NCBI RefSeq assembly: GCF_003626975.1
Contig: NZ_CP032616.1
Span: 248,001-312,000, forward strand
Origin: Pseudomonas sp. DY-1
GTDB taxonomy: Bacteria > Pseudomonadota > Gammaproteobacteria > Pseudomonadales > Pseudomonadaceae
Direction of reading: 5' to 3'
Length of the DNA: 64,000 nucleotides
How positions within the stretch are numbered: the first letter of the stretch is position 1; each line of letters opens with the position of its first letter. The notes below the pieces were generated by a model. It had not been told where the DNA came from. It saw only the letters and a program-made list of their open reading frames with translations, and made no database searches. Below, piece by piece: positions 35,393-42,584 of the stretch. Both the position numbers and the translations under genes were made by a program.

Positions 35393-36238
35393 ATGAGTCG
35401 TCCTCTCGCCACAGCCACCCGCCCGCAACTGGCTCTGCAGTCCTACCTGGATGCGCTGTTGCAAGAGGCTTCAGTCGAGCTGGCGGAAAGCATCAGCCGG
35501 GAAGAGTTCGAAGCCGCGGTGCTGGAAGAACAGGTACGTGACGCACGCCTGACTCACGTGCTGGAGGCAGCGCCGGCGCCGCTGGCTACTCCGATCCCGG
35601 TTGCGCCGGAGTTGGAAGTAGAGCCGCTGCTGGTCCTGGAGCCCGAAGTGCTTGTGCCGGCTGAGGTTGTGACCGCGCCGGAACTCGCGCAGGCGCGCGT
35701 CGAGCCGCTGGTAGAGCTCGGCATGCCGGGCGCGCTCCATTCAGATGTTCCCGCGCTCGTTGCCGGTGGGCGGCCCGCGTGGGGTGAAGAACCTTTCGAG
35801 TGCCTGCTGTTCGATGTCGCCGGACTGACACTGGCCGTTCCGCTGGTGTCGCTTGGCTCCATCTACCCTCTGGCCGGTCAGGAGCTGACGCCCTTGTTCG
35901 GACAGCCGGACTGGTTCCTCGGCATACTGCCGTGCCAGGCGGGCAACCTCAAAGTGCTGGATACCGCGCGCTGGGTCATGCCCGAGCGCTACCGTGACGA
36001 CTTCCGCGAGGGCCTGCAGTACGTGATTTCGGTGCAGGGTTACGAGTGGGGGCTGGCGGTTCATCAGGTCAGCCGTTCCATCCGCCTGGACCCGAACGAA
36101 ATCAAATGGCGCAGCCAGCGTAGCCAAAGGCCCTGGTTGGCCGGTACCGTAATCGAACACATGTGTGCGCTGCTGGACGTCTCGGCCCTCGCCGAGCTGA
36201 TCGCCAGCGGCGCCATCAAGCGCATGTCACTTAATTGA
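35393..36238 (+). CDS. parP: CheW-domain protein ParP
   Basis: A 281-residue protein: a variable Glu/Val/Pro-rich N-terminal part (1-135) and a C-terminal CheW-like domain (about 140-275; FECLLFDVAGLTLAVPL, WFLGILPCQAGNLKVLDT). In Vibrio, ParP links ParC to the array through its AIF domain, which binds CheA and chemoreceptors. ATG 35393 (MSRPLATATRP) is the first Met after the possible sigma-28 box; a frame starting earlier would span that promoter. It lies between parC and cheW. Confidence 0.88.
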   Translation: MSRPLATATRPQLALQSYLDALLQEASVELAESISREEFEAAVLEEQVRDARLTHVLEAAPAPLATPIPVAPELEVEPLLVLEPEVLVPAEVVTAPELAQARVEPLVELGMPGALHSDVPALVAGGRPAWGEEPFECLLFDVAGLTLAVPLVSLGSIYPLAGQELTPLFGQPDWFLGILPCQAGNLKVLDTARWVMPERYRDDFREGLQYVISVQGYEWGLAVHQVSRSIRLDPNEIKWRSQRSQRPWLAGTVIEHMCALLDVSALAELIASGAIKRMSLN

Positions 36239-36244
36239 GGGGTG

Positions 36245-36292
36245 GCTCCGTGCCGTACGGAGCTCCATGAACACAACAGCGGGTTAACCCGC
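36245..36292 (+). promoter_or_regulatory. Two palindromes in the cheW leader
   Basis: A hairpin GCTCCGT-GCCGT-ACGGAGC (36245-36263, perfect 7-base arms) and a perfect 14-base palindrome GCGGGTTAACCCGC (36279-36292) lie side by side in the 92-base parP-cheW gap. Neither is followed by a T run, so they are not typical terminators. Function unknown; they may control cheW translation or bind a regulator. Confidence 0.5.
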
Positions 36293-36330
36293 GTACGCCG
36301 CCCAGGGTGGCTCAAGAGAGGCTAGGGAAC

Positions 36331-36810
36331 ATGAAGAAATCGTCCGCTCAAGGTGCCGAAGATCCCATCCTGCAATGGGTGACTTTCCGCCTGGACAATG
36401 AAACCTACGGCATCAACGTAATGCAGGTGCAGGAAGTTCTGCGTTACACCGAAATCGCTCCGGTACCGGGGGCCCCGAGCTACGTGCTGGGCATCATCAA
36501 CCTGCGTGGCAACGTGGTGACGGTGATCGACACCCGCCAGCGTTTCGGCCTTGGCCCGGCGCCGGTGACCGATAACACCCGCATCGTCATCATCGAGGCG
36601 GACAAGCAGGTGGTGGGCATCCTCGTCGACAGCGTGGCCGAGGTCGTCTACCTCCGCCAGTCGGAGATCGAGACCGCCCCCAACGTCGGTAACGACGAAT
36701 CCGCCAAGTTCATCCAGGGCGTCTGCAACAAGAACGGCGAACTGCTGATCCTCGTCGAGTTGGACAAGATGATGAGCGAGGAAGAGTGGTCCGAGCTGGA
36801 GAGCATCTGA
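36331..36810 (+). CDS. cheW: Chemotaxis coupling protein CheW
   Basis: A 159-residue SH3-like adaptor that joins chemoreceptors to CheA. The family signature is intact: LQWVTFRLDNETYGINVMQV, APSYVLGIINLRGNVVTVID, VGILVDSVAEVV. ATG 36331 (MKKSSAQGAEDPIL) matches the P. aeruginosa start; an in-frame GTG 36307 upstream has no ribosome site. A DUF2802 gene follows after one base. Confidence 0.96.
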   Translation: MKKSSAQGAEDPILQWVTFRLDNETYGINVMQVQEVLRYTEIAPVPGAPSYVLGIINLRGNVVTVIDTRQRFGLGPAPVTDNTRIVIIEADKQVVGILVDSVAEVVYLRQSEIETAPNVGNDESAKFIQGVCNKNGELLILVELDKMMSEEEWSELESI

Positions 36811-36811
36811 G

Positions 36812-37222
36812 TTGATCTGGATTGCACTGCTCGCGGTGGTTCTGGCCCTGGCGTGCGCTGGCCTGGGCGCGACTTGCTACTGGCTGGCCAAGCGCCTGCG
36901 CCAGGAAGTGGAGGCGCAGGCCAAGCGCGACGCAGTGCGCGACCAGAAGATCAAGGAGCTGGGGCGCCGTCTCGAAGCCTATTTCGACGGCAGCGTGCGT
37001 ATGGGCGAAGACCTTCAGGAGCTGCGTCGCGTAGTGGCTCCGCTGCCGGACAAACTGAGCCGGATGGAGCAGCGCGACCCCACGAGCCTTTCCTTCTCCC
37101 AGGCGGCGCGTCTGGTAGGTCTCGGCGCCAGCGTCGATGACCTCACCCATTCCTGTGGGCTGACCAAGGCCGAAGCCGAACTGGTGAGCAGGCTCCATCA
37201 GGCAAAGTCGGAGCATGACTGA
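36812..37222 (+). CDS. DUF2802 family membrane-anchored protein
   Basis: A 136-residue protein with one N-terminal membrane helix (about 2-24), a charged coiled-coil segment (about 28-85; RLRQEVEAQAKRDAVRDQKI) and a conserved C-terminal helical motif (ASVDDLTHSCGLTKAEAELV). The start is TTG at 36812, seven bases after GGAGAG and one base from the cheW stop; no nearby ATG exists. It occurs next to cheW throughout Pseudomonas, so a role near the chemotaxis array or motor is likely, but none is known. Topology suggests a cytoplasmic C-terminal domain held at the membrane. Confidence 0.8.
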   Translation: MIWIALLAVVLALACAGLGATCYWLAKRLRQEVEAQAKRDAVRDQKIKELGRRLEAYFDGSVRMGEDLQELRRVVAPLPDKLSRMEQRDPTSLSFSQAARLVGLGASVDDLTHSCGLTKAEAELVSRLHQAKSEHD

Positions 37223-37400
37223 TACCGGCAGCGAGGGTTGCGCTGGCCACCACTCATGCACGGGCAACCTCACTTTCCGTCAGCTGCTTTAGCGCGAGCT
37301 GTTCTTAGCGCTATCGCCGTCCGTTCCAATCGTTCCAATTCTTGGCTATGCGCTTGACCTAAGCTGAAATTCCGGGGCTTCTCTCCGGGGAGGTCCGGCG

Positions 37401-37838
37401 ATGCGTCTGCTTCCAGTTCTGTTGTTATGCCTGATGTCCTGCCTGCAGGCCCAGGAAGCCCCCATGGAAGTAAAGGGCGCAATGACGGTCAACGTGTTGC
37501 AGGCACGTTACCTGTATGAGCGCGGCGCGATCTTCATCGATGTAAGGCCTACGCGCGAGTGGACCTGGGGCCATATTCATGGCGCCCTGCACCTTGACCT
37601 GCTCGATCGGTTCAGTGACCTGGCCCAGCCACAATGGCCGCGCCAGATACCCCTGGTGATCTATTGCGACAGCGAGGTCTGCCCCCACGGTGCTCAGGCG
37701 GTGAAGATGGCCGTCAGCTGGGGCTATCGGCAGGTGTTCTATTTCCGCGAAGGGTACTTTGCGTGGCAATTGCAGGACTTCCCCCAGGGTAAGGGACTGG
37801 CGGGGGAACGCCTGGTACTCAGTAACCCGGACCGTTGA
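37401..37838 (+). CDS. Secreted rhodanese-domain protein
   Basis: A 145-residue protein with a Sec signal (MRLLPVLLLCLMSCLQAQ) and one rhodanese domain. The active-site loop starts at Cys89 (IYCDSEVCPHG), and HIHGALHLD is the typical second motif. It would move sulfane sulfur or act as a redox/sulfur sensor in the periplasm; the substrate is unknown. GGGGAGG precedes ATG 37401. It converges with the minus-strand flhB2 gene, and the two coding ends overlap by 20 bases. The 178 bases before it hold no clear promoter. Confidence 0.85.
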   Translation: MRLLPVLLLCLMSCLQAQEAPMEVKGAMTVNVLQARYLYERGAIFIDVRPTREWTWGHIHGALHLDLLDRFSDLAQPQWPRQIPLVIYCDSEVCPHGAQAVKMAVSWGYRQVFYFREGYFAWQLQDFPQGKGLAGERLVLSNPDR

Positions 37839-38148
37839 GCAGTGGCAGGGCAGGGGTGACATCACGTTCGGCATCGGGGTCGAAGCCGTCCGGGCATTTG
37901 CCTTTCAGGTACCAGGCGAATGCAATGATCTCAGCGATGGTGCGGTAGAGCGGCTCGGGGATGGCATCGCCCAGTTCCAGACGTGCCAGCAGACGTACCA
38001 GGTCAGCGTTCTCGTAGATGGGCACTTCGTACTCGCGGGCGATGGCGAGGATGGCTTCCGCCAGTTCGTCGTCACCCTTGGCGGTCAGGTTGGGGGCGCT
38101 TGTACCGTCGTAGGAGAGGGCAATGGCCTGGCGCGGTCTCTTGCTCAT
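37819..38148 (-). CDS. FlhB C-terminal domain homologue (EscU/YscU/HrcU switch family), soluble
   Basis: A 109-residue protein without membrane helices. It corresponds to the part of FlhB after the NPTH cleavage site: AIALSYDGTSAPNLTAKGDDELAEAI parallels VALKYDAEKGGAPLLLAKGNDFTALK of FlhB, and the end IAFAWYLKG parallels LAYVYQLK. The NPTH itself is absent, so it mimics the released FlhB-CC fragment. Similar proteins (FlhX in epsilon-proteobacteria) can replace the natural fragment. ATG at 38148 overlaps the stop of the upstream FliK-like gene, so the two are one operon. Role in Pseudomonas unknown. Confidence 0.85.
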   Translation of the reverse strand: MSKRPRQAIALSYDGTSAPNLTAKGDDELAEAILAIAREYEVPIYENADLVRLLARLELGDAIPEPLYRTIAEIIAFAWYLKGKCPDGFDPDAERDVTPALPLLNGPGY

Positions 38149-39683
38149 GCGGTCTCATCCACCCAGCGTTGTTCGAGTGTGGTGCGGTGCCCGCGCGGTG
38201 GCTGGCCCTGGATGCAGGCCAGTTCGCCGACGGTAAGGCCCGCGGCCTGAAGGCGCTCACGCAGGTTCGGCAGTTCGCGATCTATCAATCCGGCGGTACC
38301 GGCGCGTTCCGCCCATAGCTGACTGGACAGGCTGCCCTGTGCCAGTTGCGCCTGGACCTGCAGTGGCCCTAGGGGCTCCAGATCGAAGGCCAGTTCGATA
38401 CGCCAGAGACTTTCCTTGCGCTCGTTCTTTTCCTGCCGGCCTTCCTGCTCCTGTTGCAGCTTGATCTGCAGCGGGACGATGTCTTGCTGGTTGCGCATCG
38501 GCACTTCGAGCTGCCAGGTGGTCAGCAGGTTGCCTTCTGGCGTCACTTGGGTCTGGGCGAGGCTGGAGAGTTGATGCGTCTGCAGTCGGGAAACGGCAGC
38601 GGCGGCCAGTTTGAGCAGTGTTTCCAGGTCGCCTTCTTCTTCGGCGGCCTGCGCCAGGCGCGAGGGCAGGGGGAAACTCAGCGCCTGCTGGCGGGCATTG
38701 GCCTGGCCGAGGGCACCCAGAGCGTTGCGGATGAACGCCGGCAGTGCCTGGGCCATGGCATTGCTGGTGCCGATGGTCGGCAGGCTGGTGGCGGTAGGCA
38801 AAGACGGCAGCAACTGGGCGACCAGGCGCAGCAGGTTGGCCTTGAAGTCCTGGGCCAGGGAGCCGGACTGCCCGGCCAGGAGTCGTGACTCCAGTAGGGC
38901 ACCGCTGTTCTCCAGGGCGGCTGCCAGGACCTTGGGGTCGCCAAGCTGGCGGATGTCGGGCAATGCGCCAAGCAGCTTGTCCATGGCCGCGCGCAGGTTT
39001 TCCGGCAGGCTCTCCCGGCCGGTGCTTTGCAGAGCGCCGAGCAAGGCGTCGAGGGAGCCCTGGCGGCTTTGCTGCCCGGCCAGTTGCTGGGTGAGTTCGA
39101 GTTGGTCCAATTGAGCGGCGAGGGGCAGGAACTGCAGCATCTGGCTACCTTGGACCTGGGCACTCAGCAGGCTGCCGATGGCCAGCGGGCGCGGGCTTTC
39201 GATGTTCAGTTGGCTACCGGCCAGCGGGGTGTTGAGCACGTTCACCAGTACCTTGTAGACCGCCGACTGGGCCTTGCCCTGGGTGGCCAGTTCGCTTGCC
39301 ACGACCTTGCCCTGGACCAGGGTGCCCACCGGCAGCAGGTCGAGATCGAGGCTGCCGAGGGCACGTTCGCCGCCTTTTAGTGCCATGGCCAGGCGGGTAT
39401 CCGACAGGGCAGTGATGTTGAGCAGGCTTCCCTGGGCCAAAGGGCGCGTGCTGCTGGCCTCAAGCGTGGTCTGAGTGCCATTGGCCAGGGTCAGCTTGAG
39501 CAGCAGTTGGAAGCTCTGAGCGGTTTCCTTCAGGGCGATGACTTCGGCGTCGGCGCTTTCACCGGCGGCCAGCAGTCCGTCCAGGGGCTGAAGCAGTTTG
39601 AGCGCCATGTCCGCCGCGTTTTGCACGGGGCGGGAAACGGGCTGGCTGGGTGGGAGAGGGCGCGCGCCGCTGATTTCGGTCAT
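38145..39683 (-). CDS. FliK-like protein with hook-length control C-domain
   Basis: A 512-residue protein with extensive Leu/Ala/Gln-rich helical and low-complexity segments and a C-terminal Flg_hook-like domain (about 400-490; LAFDLEPLGPLQVQAQLAQG). It differs from the true FliK at 15937, which is in the main operon. Start M at 39683 (MTEISGARPLPPSQP); the frame remains open upstream but would cross the promoter region. It overlaps the soluble FlhB2 gene by ATGA, so a ruler-like protein and a switch-domain-like protein are made together. No signal sequence is seen. Confidence 0.8.
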   Translation of the reverse strand: MTEISGARPLPPSQPVSRPVQNAADMALKLLQPLDGLLAAGESADAEVIALKETAQSFQLLLKLTLANGTQTTLEASSTRPLAQGSLLNITALSDTRLAMALKGGERALGSLDLDLLPVGTLVQGKVVASELATQGKAQSAVYKVLVNVLNTPLAGSQLNIESPRPLAIGSLLSAQVQGSQMLQFLPLAAQLDQLELTQQLAGQQSRQGSLDALLGALQSTGRESLPENLRAAMDKLLGALPDIRQLGDPKVLAAALENSGALLESRLLAGQSGSLAQDFKANLLRLVAQLLPSLPTATSLPTIGTSNAMAQALPAFIRNALGALGQANARQQALSFPLPSRLAQAAEEEGDLETLLKLAAAAVSRLQTHQLSSLAQTQVTPEGNLLTTWQLEVPMRNQQDIVPLQIKLQQEQEGRQEKNERKESLWRIELAFDLEPLGPLQVQAQLAQGSLSSQLWAERAGTAGLIDRELPNLRERLQAAGLTVGELACIQGQPPRGHRTTLEQRWVDETA

Positions 39684-39736
39684 GAAGGGGTTACAACCTG
39701 TCGAAAAAGCTCGCTTCGGGGGGGGGATATGGCATG

Positions 39737-39742
39737 TATAAT
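39737..39742 (+). promoter_or_regulatory. Possible -10 element of the ccm operon
   Basis: TATAAT, perfect -10 hexamer, 93 bases before the ccmA start; the region around -35 has no good match. It is flanked by GGCAT/ATGCC arms. Lies in the 151-base divergent gap with the FliK-like gene. Confidence 0.4.
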
Positions 39743-39782
39743 GCCGCCCCGTCCGGGCCGGCTGCGAGCCTTGGAGTTCTCC

Positions 39783-39788
39783 ATTATA
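39783..39788 (-). promoter_or_regulatory. Possible -10 element of the FliK-like gene
   Basis: On the minus strand the hexamer reads TATAAT, with a CAAGTC/TCAAGT stretch 17-18 bases upstream as a poor -35. It lies about 100 bases before the FliK-like start, so the divergent transcripts of ccmA and this gene would overlap in their 5' leaders. Confidence 0.35.
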
Positions 39789-39834
39789 GCGGCCGGCACC
39801 TTCCTGACTTGAATACATCCCGGGTACTCATGCC

Positions 39835-40470
39835 GTGACCAGTCCCTATCTCGAGACCGTGGCCCTCGCCTGCGAGCGGGATTGGCGCCTGCTGTTCGAG
39901 CGGCTGGACTTGCAACTGTCCCGTGGCGAGATGCTCCAGGTCGCCGGCCCCAATGGCAGTGGCAAGACCAGCCTGCTGCGTCTCCTCTGCGGTCTGATGC
40001 AGCCCACTGCCGGTGAAGTTCGCCTGAACGGCAAGCCATTGGCCAGCCAGCGCAGCGAGCTGGCGCGCAACCTCCTGTGGATCGGTCATGCCGCCGGTAT
40101 CAAGGGTTTGCTGACCCCGGAGGAAAACCTGCGCTGGCTCTGCGCCTTGCACCAGCCCGCCGAGCGCGACGCCATCTGGCGGGCACTGGAAGCGGTCGGC
40201 CTGCGTGGTTTTGAAGATGTACCCTGCCACACCCTGTCCGCCGGGCAGCAGCGCCGCGTCGCGCTGGCACGCCTGTACCTGGACGCGCCACCGCTGTGGA
40301 TTCTCGATGAACCCTTCACCGCCCTCGACAAGCAGGGTGTTGCCCAGCTAGAGGCTCATCTGGCGAGCCATTGCGAGCAGGGCGGCCTGGTTGTCTTCAC
40401 GACTCACCACACCATGGGCCAGGTACCCACCGGCTACCGTGAACTCGACCTGGGGCAGCGCCGCGCATGA
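39835..40470 (+). CDS. ccmA: Cytochrome c maturation ATPase CcmA
   Basis: A 211-residue ABC ATPase of the CcmAB(CD) complex, which releases holo-CcmE after haem loading. Walker [10 protein letters not shown] (about 42-50), signature [13 protein letters not shown] and Walker [13 protein letters not shown] are all present. The start is GTG 39835; the ATG five bases upstream is out of frame and ends at once. It opens the operon ccmABCDEFGHI, with ccmB overlapping by ATGA. Confidence 0.94.
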   Translation: MTSPYLETVALACERDWRLLFERLDLQLSRGEMLQVAGPNGSGKTSLLRLLCGLMQPTAGEVRLNGKPLASQRSELARNLLWIGHAAGIKGLLTPEENLRWLCALHQPAERDAIWRALEAVGLRGFEDVPCHTLSAGQQRRVALARLYLDAPPLWILDEPFTALDKQGVAQLEAHLASHCEQGGLVVFTTHHTMGQVPTGYRELDLGQRRA

Positions 40471-41138
40471 GCAACGTCTTCACACTGCTGGTCGCCCGCG
40501 AAGCCCGCCTGCTGGTACGCCGTCCGGCGGAATTGGCCAACCCGCTGGTGTTCTTCGCCATAGTGGTCGCATTGTTTCCGCTGGCCGTCGGCCCCGAGAC
40601 CCAATTGTTGCAAAGCCTTTCCCCCGGCCTGGTCTGGGTAGCGGCCCTGCTGGCCGTCCTGCTCTCGCTGGACGGGCTTTTCCGCAGTGACTTCGAAGAC
40701 GGCTCCCTCGAACAGTGGGTCGTTTCGCCGCACCCCCTGCCGCTTCTGGTCCTGGCCAAGGTGCTGGCACACTGGCTCTTTTCCGGATTGGCCCTGGTGC
40801 TGCTGGCCCCGTTGCTGGCACTGATGCTTGGCCTGCCGGCACGATGCCTGCCCGTCCTGCTGATTTCGCTGTTGCTGGGTACCCCGGTCTTGAGCCTGCT
40901 GGGCGCCGTCGGCGCCGCGCTGACTGTCGGTCTCAAGCGTGGTGGCCTCTTGCTGGCGCTGCTGATCCTGCCGCTGTACATCCCGGTGCTGATTCTCGGC
41001 AGCGGGGCGTTGCAGGCGGCCTTGCAAGGATTGCCGACCGTCGGCCACCTGTTGTGGCTGGCGAGCCTCACCGCCCTGGCGGTGACCCTGACACCCTTTG
41101 CCATTGCCGCTGGCCTGACCATCAGCGTCGGCGAATAA
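40467..41138 (+). CDS. ccmB: Haem exporter membrane protein CcmB
   Basis: A 223-residue polytopic inner-membrane protein with six hydrophobic helices; the ABC permease partner of CcmA. The N-terminus [20 protein letters not shown] and [20 protein letters not shown] are typical. ATG 40467 overlaps the ccmA stop. A gap of 70 bases follows before ccmC, the only sizeable gap in the operon, and holds a tiny open frame. Confidence 0.94.
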   Translation: MSNVFTLLVAREARLLVRRPAELANPLVFFAIVVALFPLAVGPETQLLQSLSPGLVWVAALLAVLLSLDGLFRSDFEDGSLEQWVVSPHPLPLLVLAKVLAHWLFSGLALVLLAPLLALMLGLPARCLPVLLISLLLGTPVLSLLGAVGAALTVGLKRGGLLLALLILPLYIPVLILGSGALQAALQGLPTVGHLLWLASLTALAVTLTPFAIAAGLTISVGE

Positions 41139-41208
41139 GAAATAGAGTTGCCCTGATGAGAAAACTGCCGATGTCCGAACAGGCCGCAGCGCCGAGCAGG
41201 TGGCCCCG

Positions 41209-41961
41209 ATGAACTGGACCTGGTTCCACAAGCTCGGGTCGCCGAAGTGGTTCTATGAGATCAGCGGTCGCTGGCTGCCCTGGCTCGCCTGGGGAGCGGT
41301 GATCCTGATTACCCTCGGCCTGGTCTGGGGGTTGGCTTTCGCGCCGCCGGACTACCAGCAGGGCAACAGCTTCCGAATCATCTACATCCATGTGCCGGCG
41401 GCCTTCCTCGCCCAGTCCTGCTACATCATGCTCGCCGTGTGCGGGGTAGTGGGTCTGGTCTGGAAGATGAAACTCGCCGATGTCGCCTTGCAGGCCGCCG
41501 CGCCTATCGGTGCCTGGATGACCTTCGTGGCTCTGGTTACCGGCGCCATCTGGGGCAAGCCGACCTGGGGCGCCTGGTGGGTGTGGGATGCCCGCCTCAC
41601 GTCGATGCTCATCCTCCTTTTCCTGTACTTCGGTCTCATTGCCCTCGGGCAGGCGATCAGCAATCGTGACAGTGCTGCCAAGGCCTGTGCGGTGCTGGCG
41701 ATCGTCGGCGTGATCAATATCCCGATCATCAAGTACTCGGTGGAGTGGTGGAACACCCTGCACCAGCCTGCCACCTTCAAAATCACTGAGAAGCCGGCCA
41801 TGCCGGCGGAAATGTGGGTGCCGCTGCTGATCATGGTGCTCGGCTTCTACTGCTTCTTCGGCGCCGTGATGCTGATGCGCATGCGCCTGGAAGTGCTCAA
41901 GCGCGAGTCCCGCGCCAGCTGGGCCAAGGCCGAGATTCAGGCACAAGTGGGTAAGGTCTGA
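41209..41961 (+). CDS. ccmC: Haem exporter protein CcmC
   Basis: A 250-residue membrane protein with six helices and the WWD haem-handling motif ([13 protein letters not shown]) between helices three and four, with conserved His in the flanking periplasmic loops ([13 protein letters not shown]). It passes haem to CcmE. ATG 41209 with AGGTGG five bases before it is preferred to GTG 41200. Its stop overlaps the ccmD start (TGATG). Confidence 0.95.
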   Translation: MNWTWFHKLGSPKWFYEISGRWLPWLAWGAVILITLGLVWGLAFAPPDYQQGNSFRIIYIHVPAAFLAQSCYIMLAVCGVVGLVWKMKLADVALQAAAPIGAWMTFVALVTGAIWGKPTWGAWWVWDARLTSMLILLFLYFGLIALGQAISNRDSAAKACAVLAIVGVINIPIIKYSVEWWNTLHQPATFKITEKPAMPAEMWVPLLIMVLGFYCFFGAVMLMRMRLEVLKRESRASWAKAEIQAQVGKV

Positions 41962-42137
41962 TGAGTTTTTCTTCCTTCACCGAATTTCTCGCCATGGGTA
42001 ACCATGGCCTGTATGTCTGGACCGCCTACGGCATCAGCTTGGTGGTACTGGCCATCAACGTCGCCATGCCGCTGATCGCGCGGCGCCGTTACCTGCAAGA
42101 CGAGGCGCGTCGTTTGCGCCGGGAGGAGTCGAAGTGA
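41961..42137 (+). CDS. ccmD: Haem exporter protein CcmD
   Basis: A 58-residue single-helix membrane protein. The start [20 protein letters not shown] and one membrane helix (about 18-41) with a strongly basic, charged cytoplasmic tail ([18 protein letters not shown]) are diagnostic. CcmD stabilises the CcmABC-CcmE complex and is needed for release of holo-CcmE. Its ATG overlaps the ccmC stop and its TGA overlaps the ccmE GTG start. Confidence 0.92.
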   Translation: MSFSSFTEFLAMGNHGLYVWTAYGISLVVLAINVAMPLIARRRYLQDEARRLRREESK

Positions 42138-42580
42138 ATCCGGTTCGCAAGAAGCGCCTGTTCATCATCCTTGCCATCCTGGCGGGTGTGGGCATCGCCG
42201 TGGCGCTGGCGCTGTCCGCGCTGCAACAGAACATCAACCTGTTCTACACCCCCACTCAGATCGCCAATGGCGAGGCCCCGCAGGACACCCGTATTCGTGC
42301 TGGCGGCATGGTGGAAAAGGGCTCGGTGCAACGCAGCGGCGACTCCCTGGACGTGCAGTTCGTCGTGACCGATTTCGCGAAGAACGTGACCATCCGCTAC
42401 CACGGCATTCTTCCCGACCTGTTCCGTGAAGGGCAGGGCATTGTCGCCCTTGGCAAGCTGAATGCCGATGGCGTGCTGGTGGCTGACGAAGTGCTGGCCA
42501 AGCACGATGAGAACTACATGCCGCCGGAAGTGACCAAGGCCCTCAAGGAAAGTGGCCAACTCCCGAAGAAGGAGGGGTGA
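42134..42580 (+). CDS. ccmE: Haem chaperone CcmE
   Basis: A 148-residue membrane-anchored OB-fold protein in the periplasm that binds haem covalently at His124 ([13 protein letters not shown]). One N-terminal membrane helix (about 9-31). The start is GTG 42134, which overlaps the ccmD stop. The C-terminal tail after the haem site is short and charged, as usual. It hands haem to CcmF/CcmH. Confidence 0.95.
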   Translation: MNPVRKKRLFIILAILAGVGIAVALALSALQQNINLFYTPTQIANGEAPQDTRIRAGGMVEKGSVQRSGDSLDVQFVVTDFAKNVTIRYHGILPDLFREGQGIVALGKLNADGVLVADEVLAKHDENYMPPEVTKALKESGQLPKKEG

Positions 42581-42584
42581 CCTG

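Noticed and set aside
38145..39818. Extended start of the FliK-like gene at 39818
   Set aside because: It would cover the divergent promoter region and adds a Cys/Arg-rich segment unlike the rest; 39683 is preferred.
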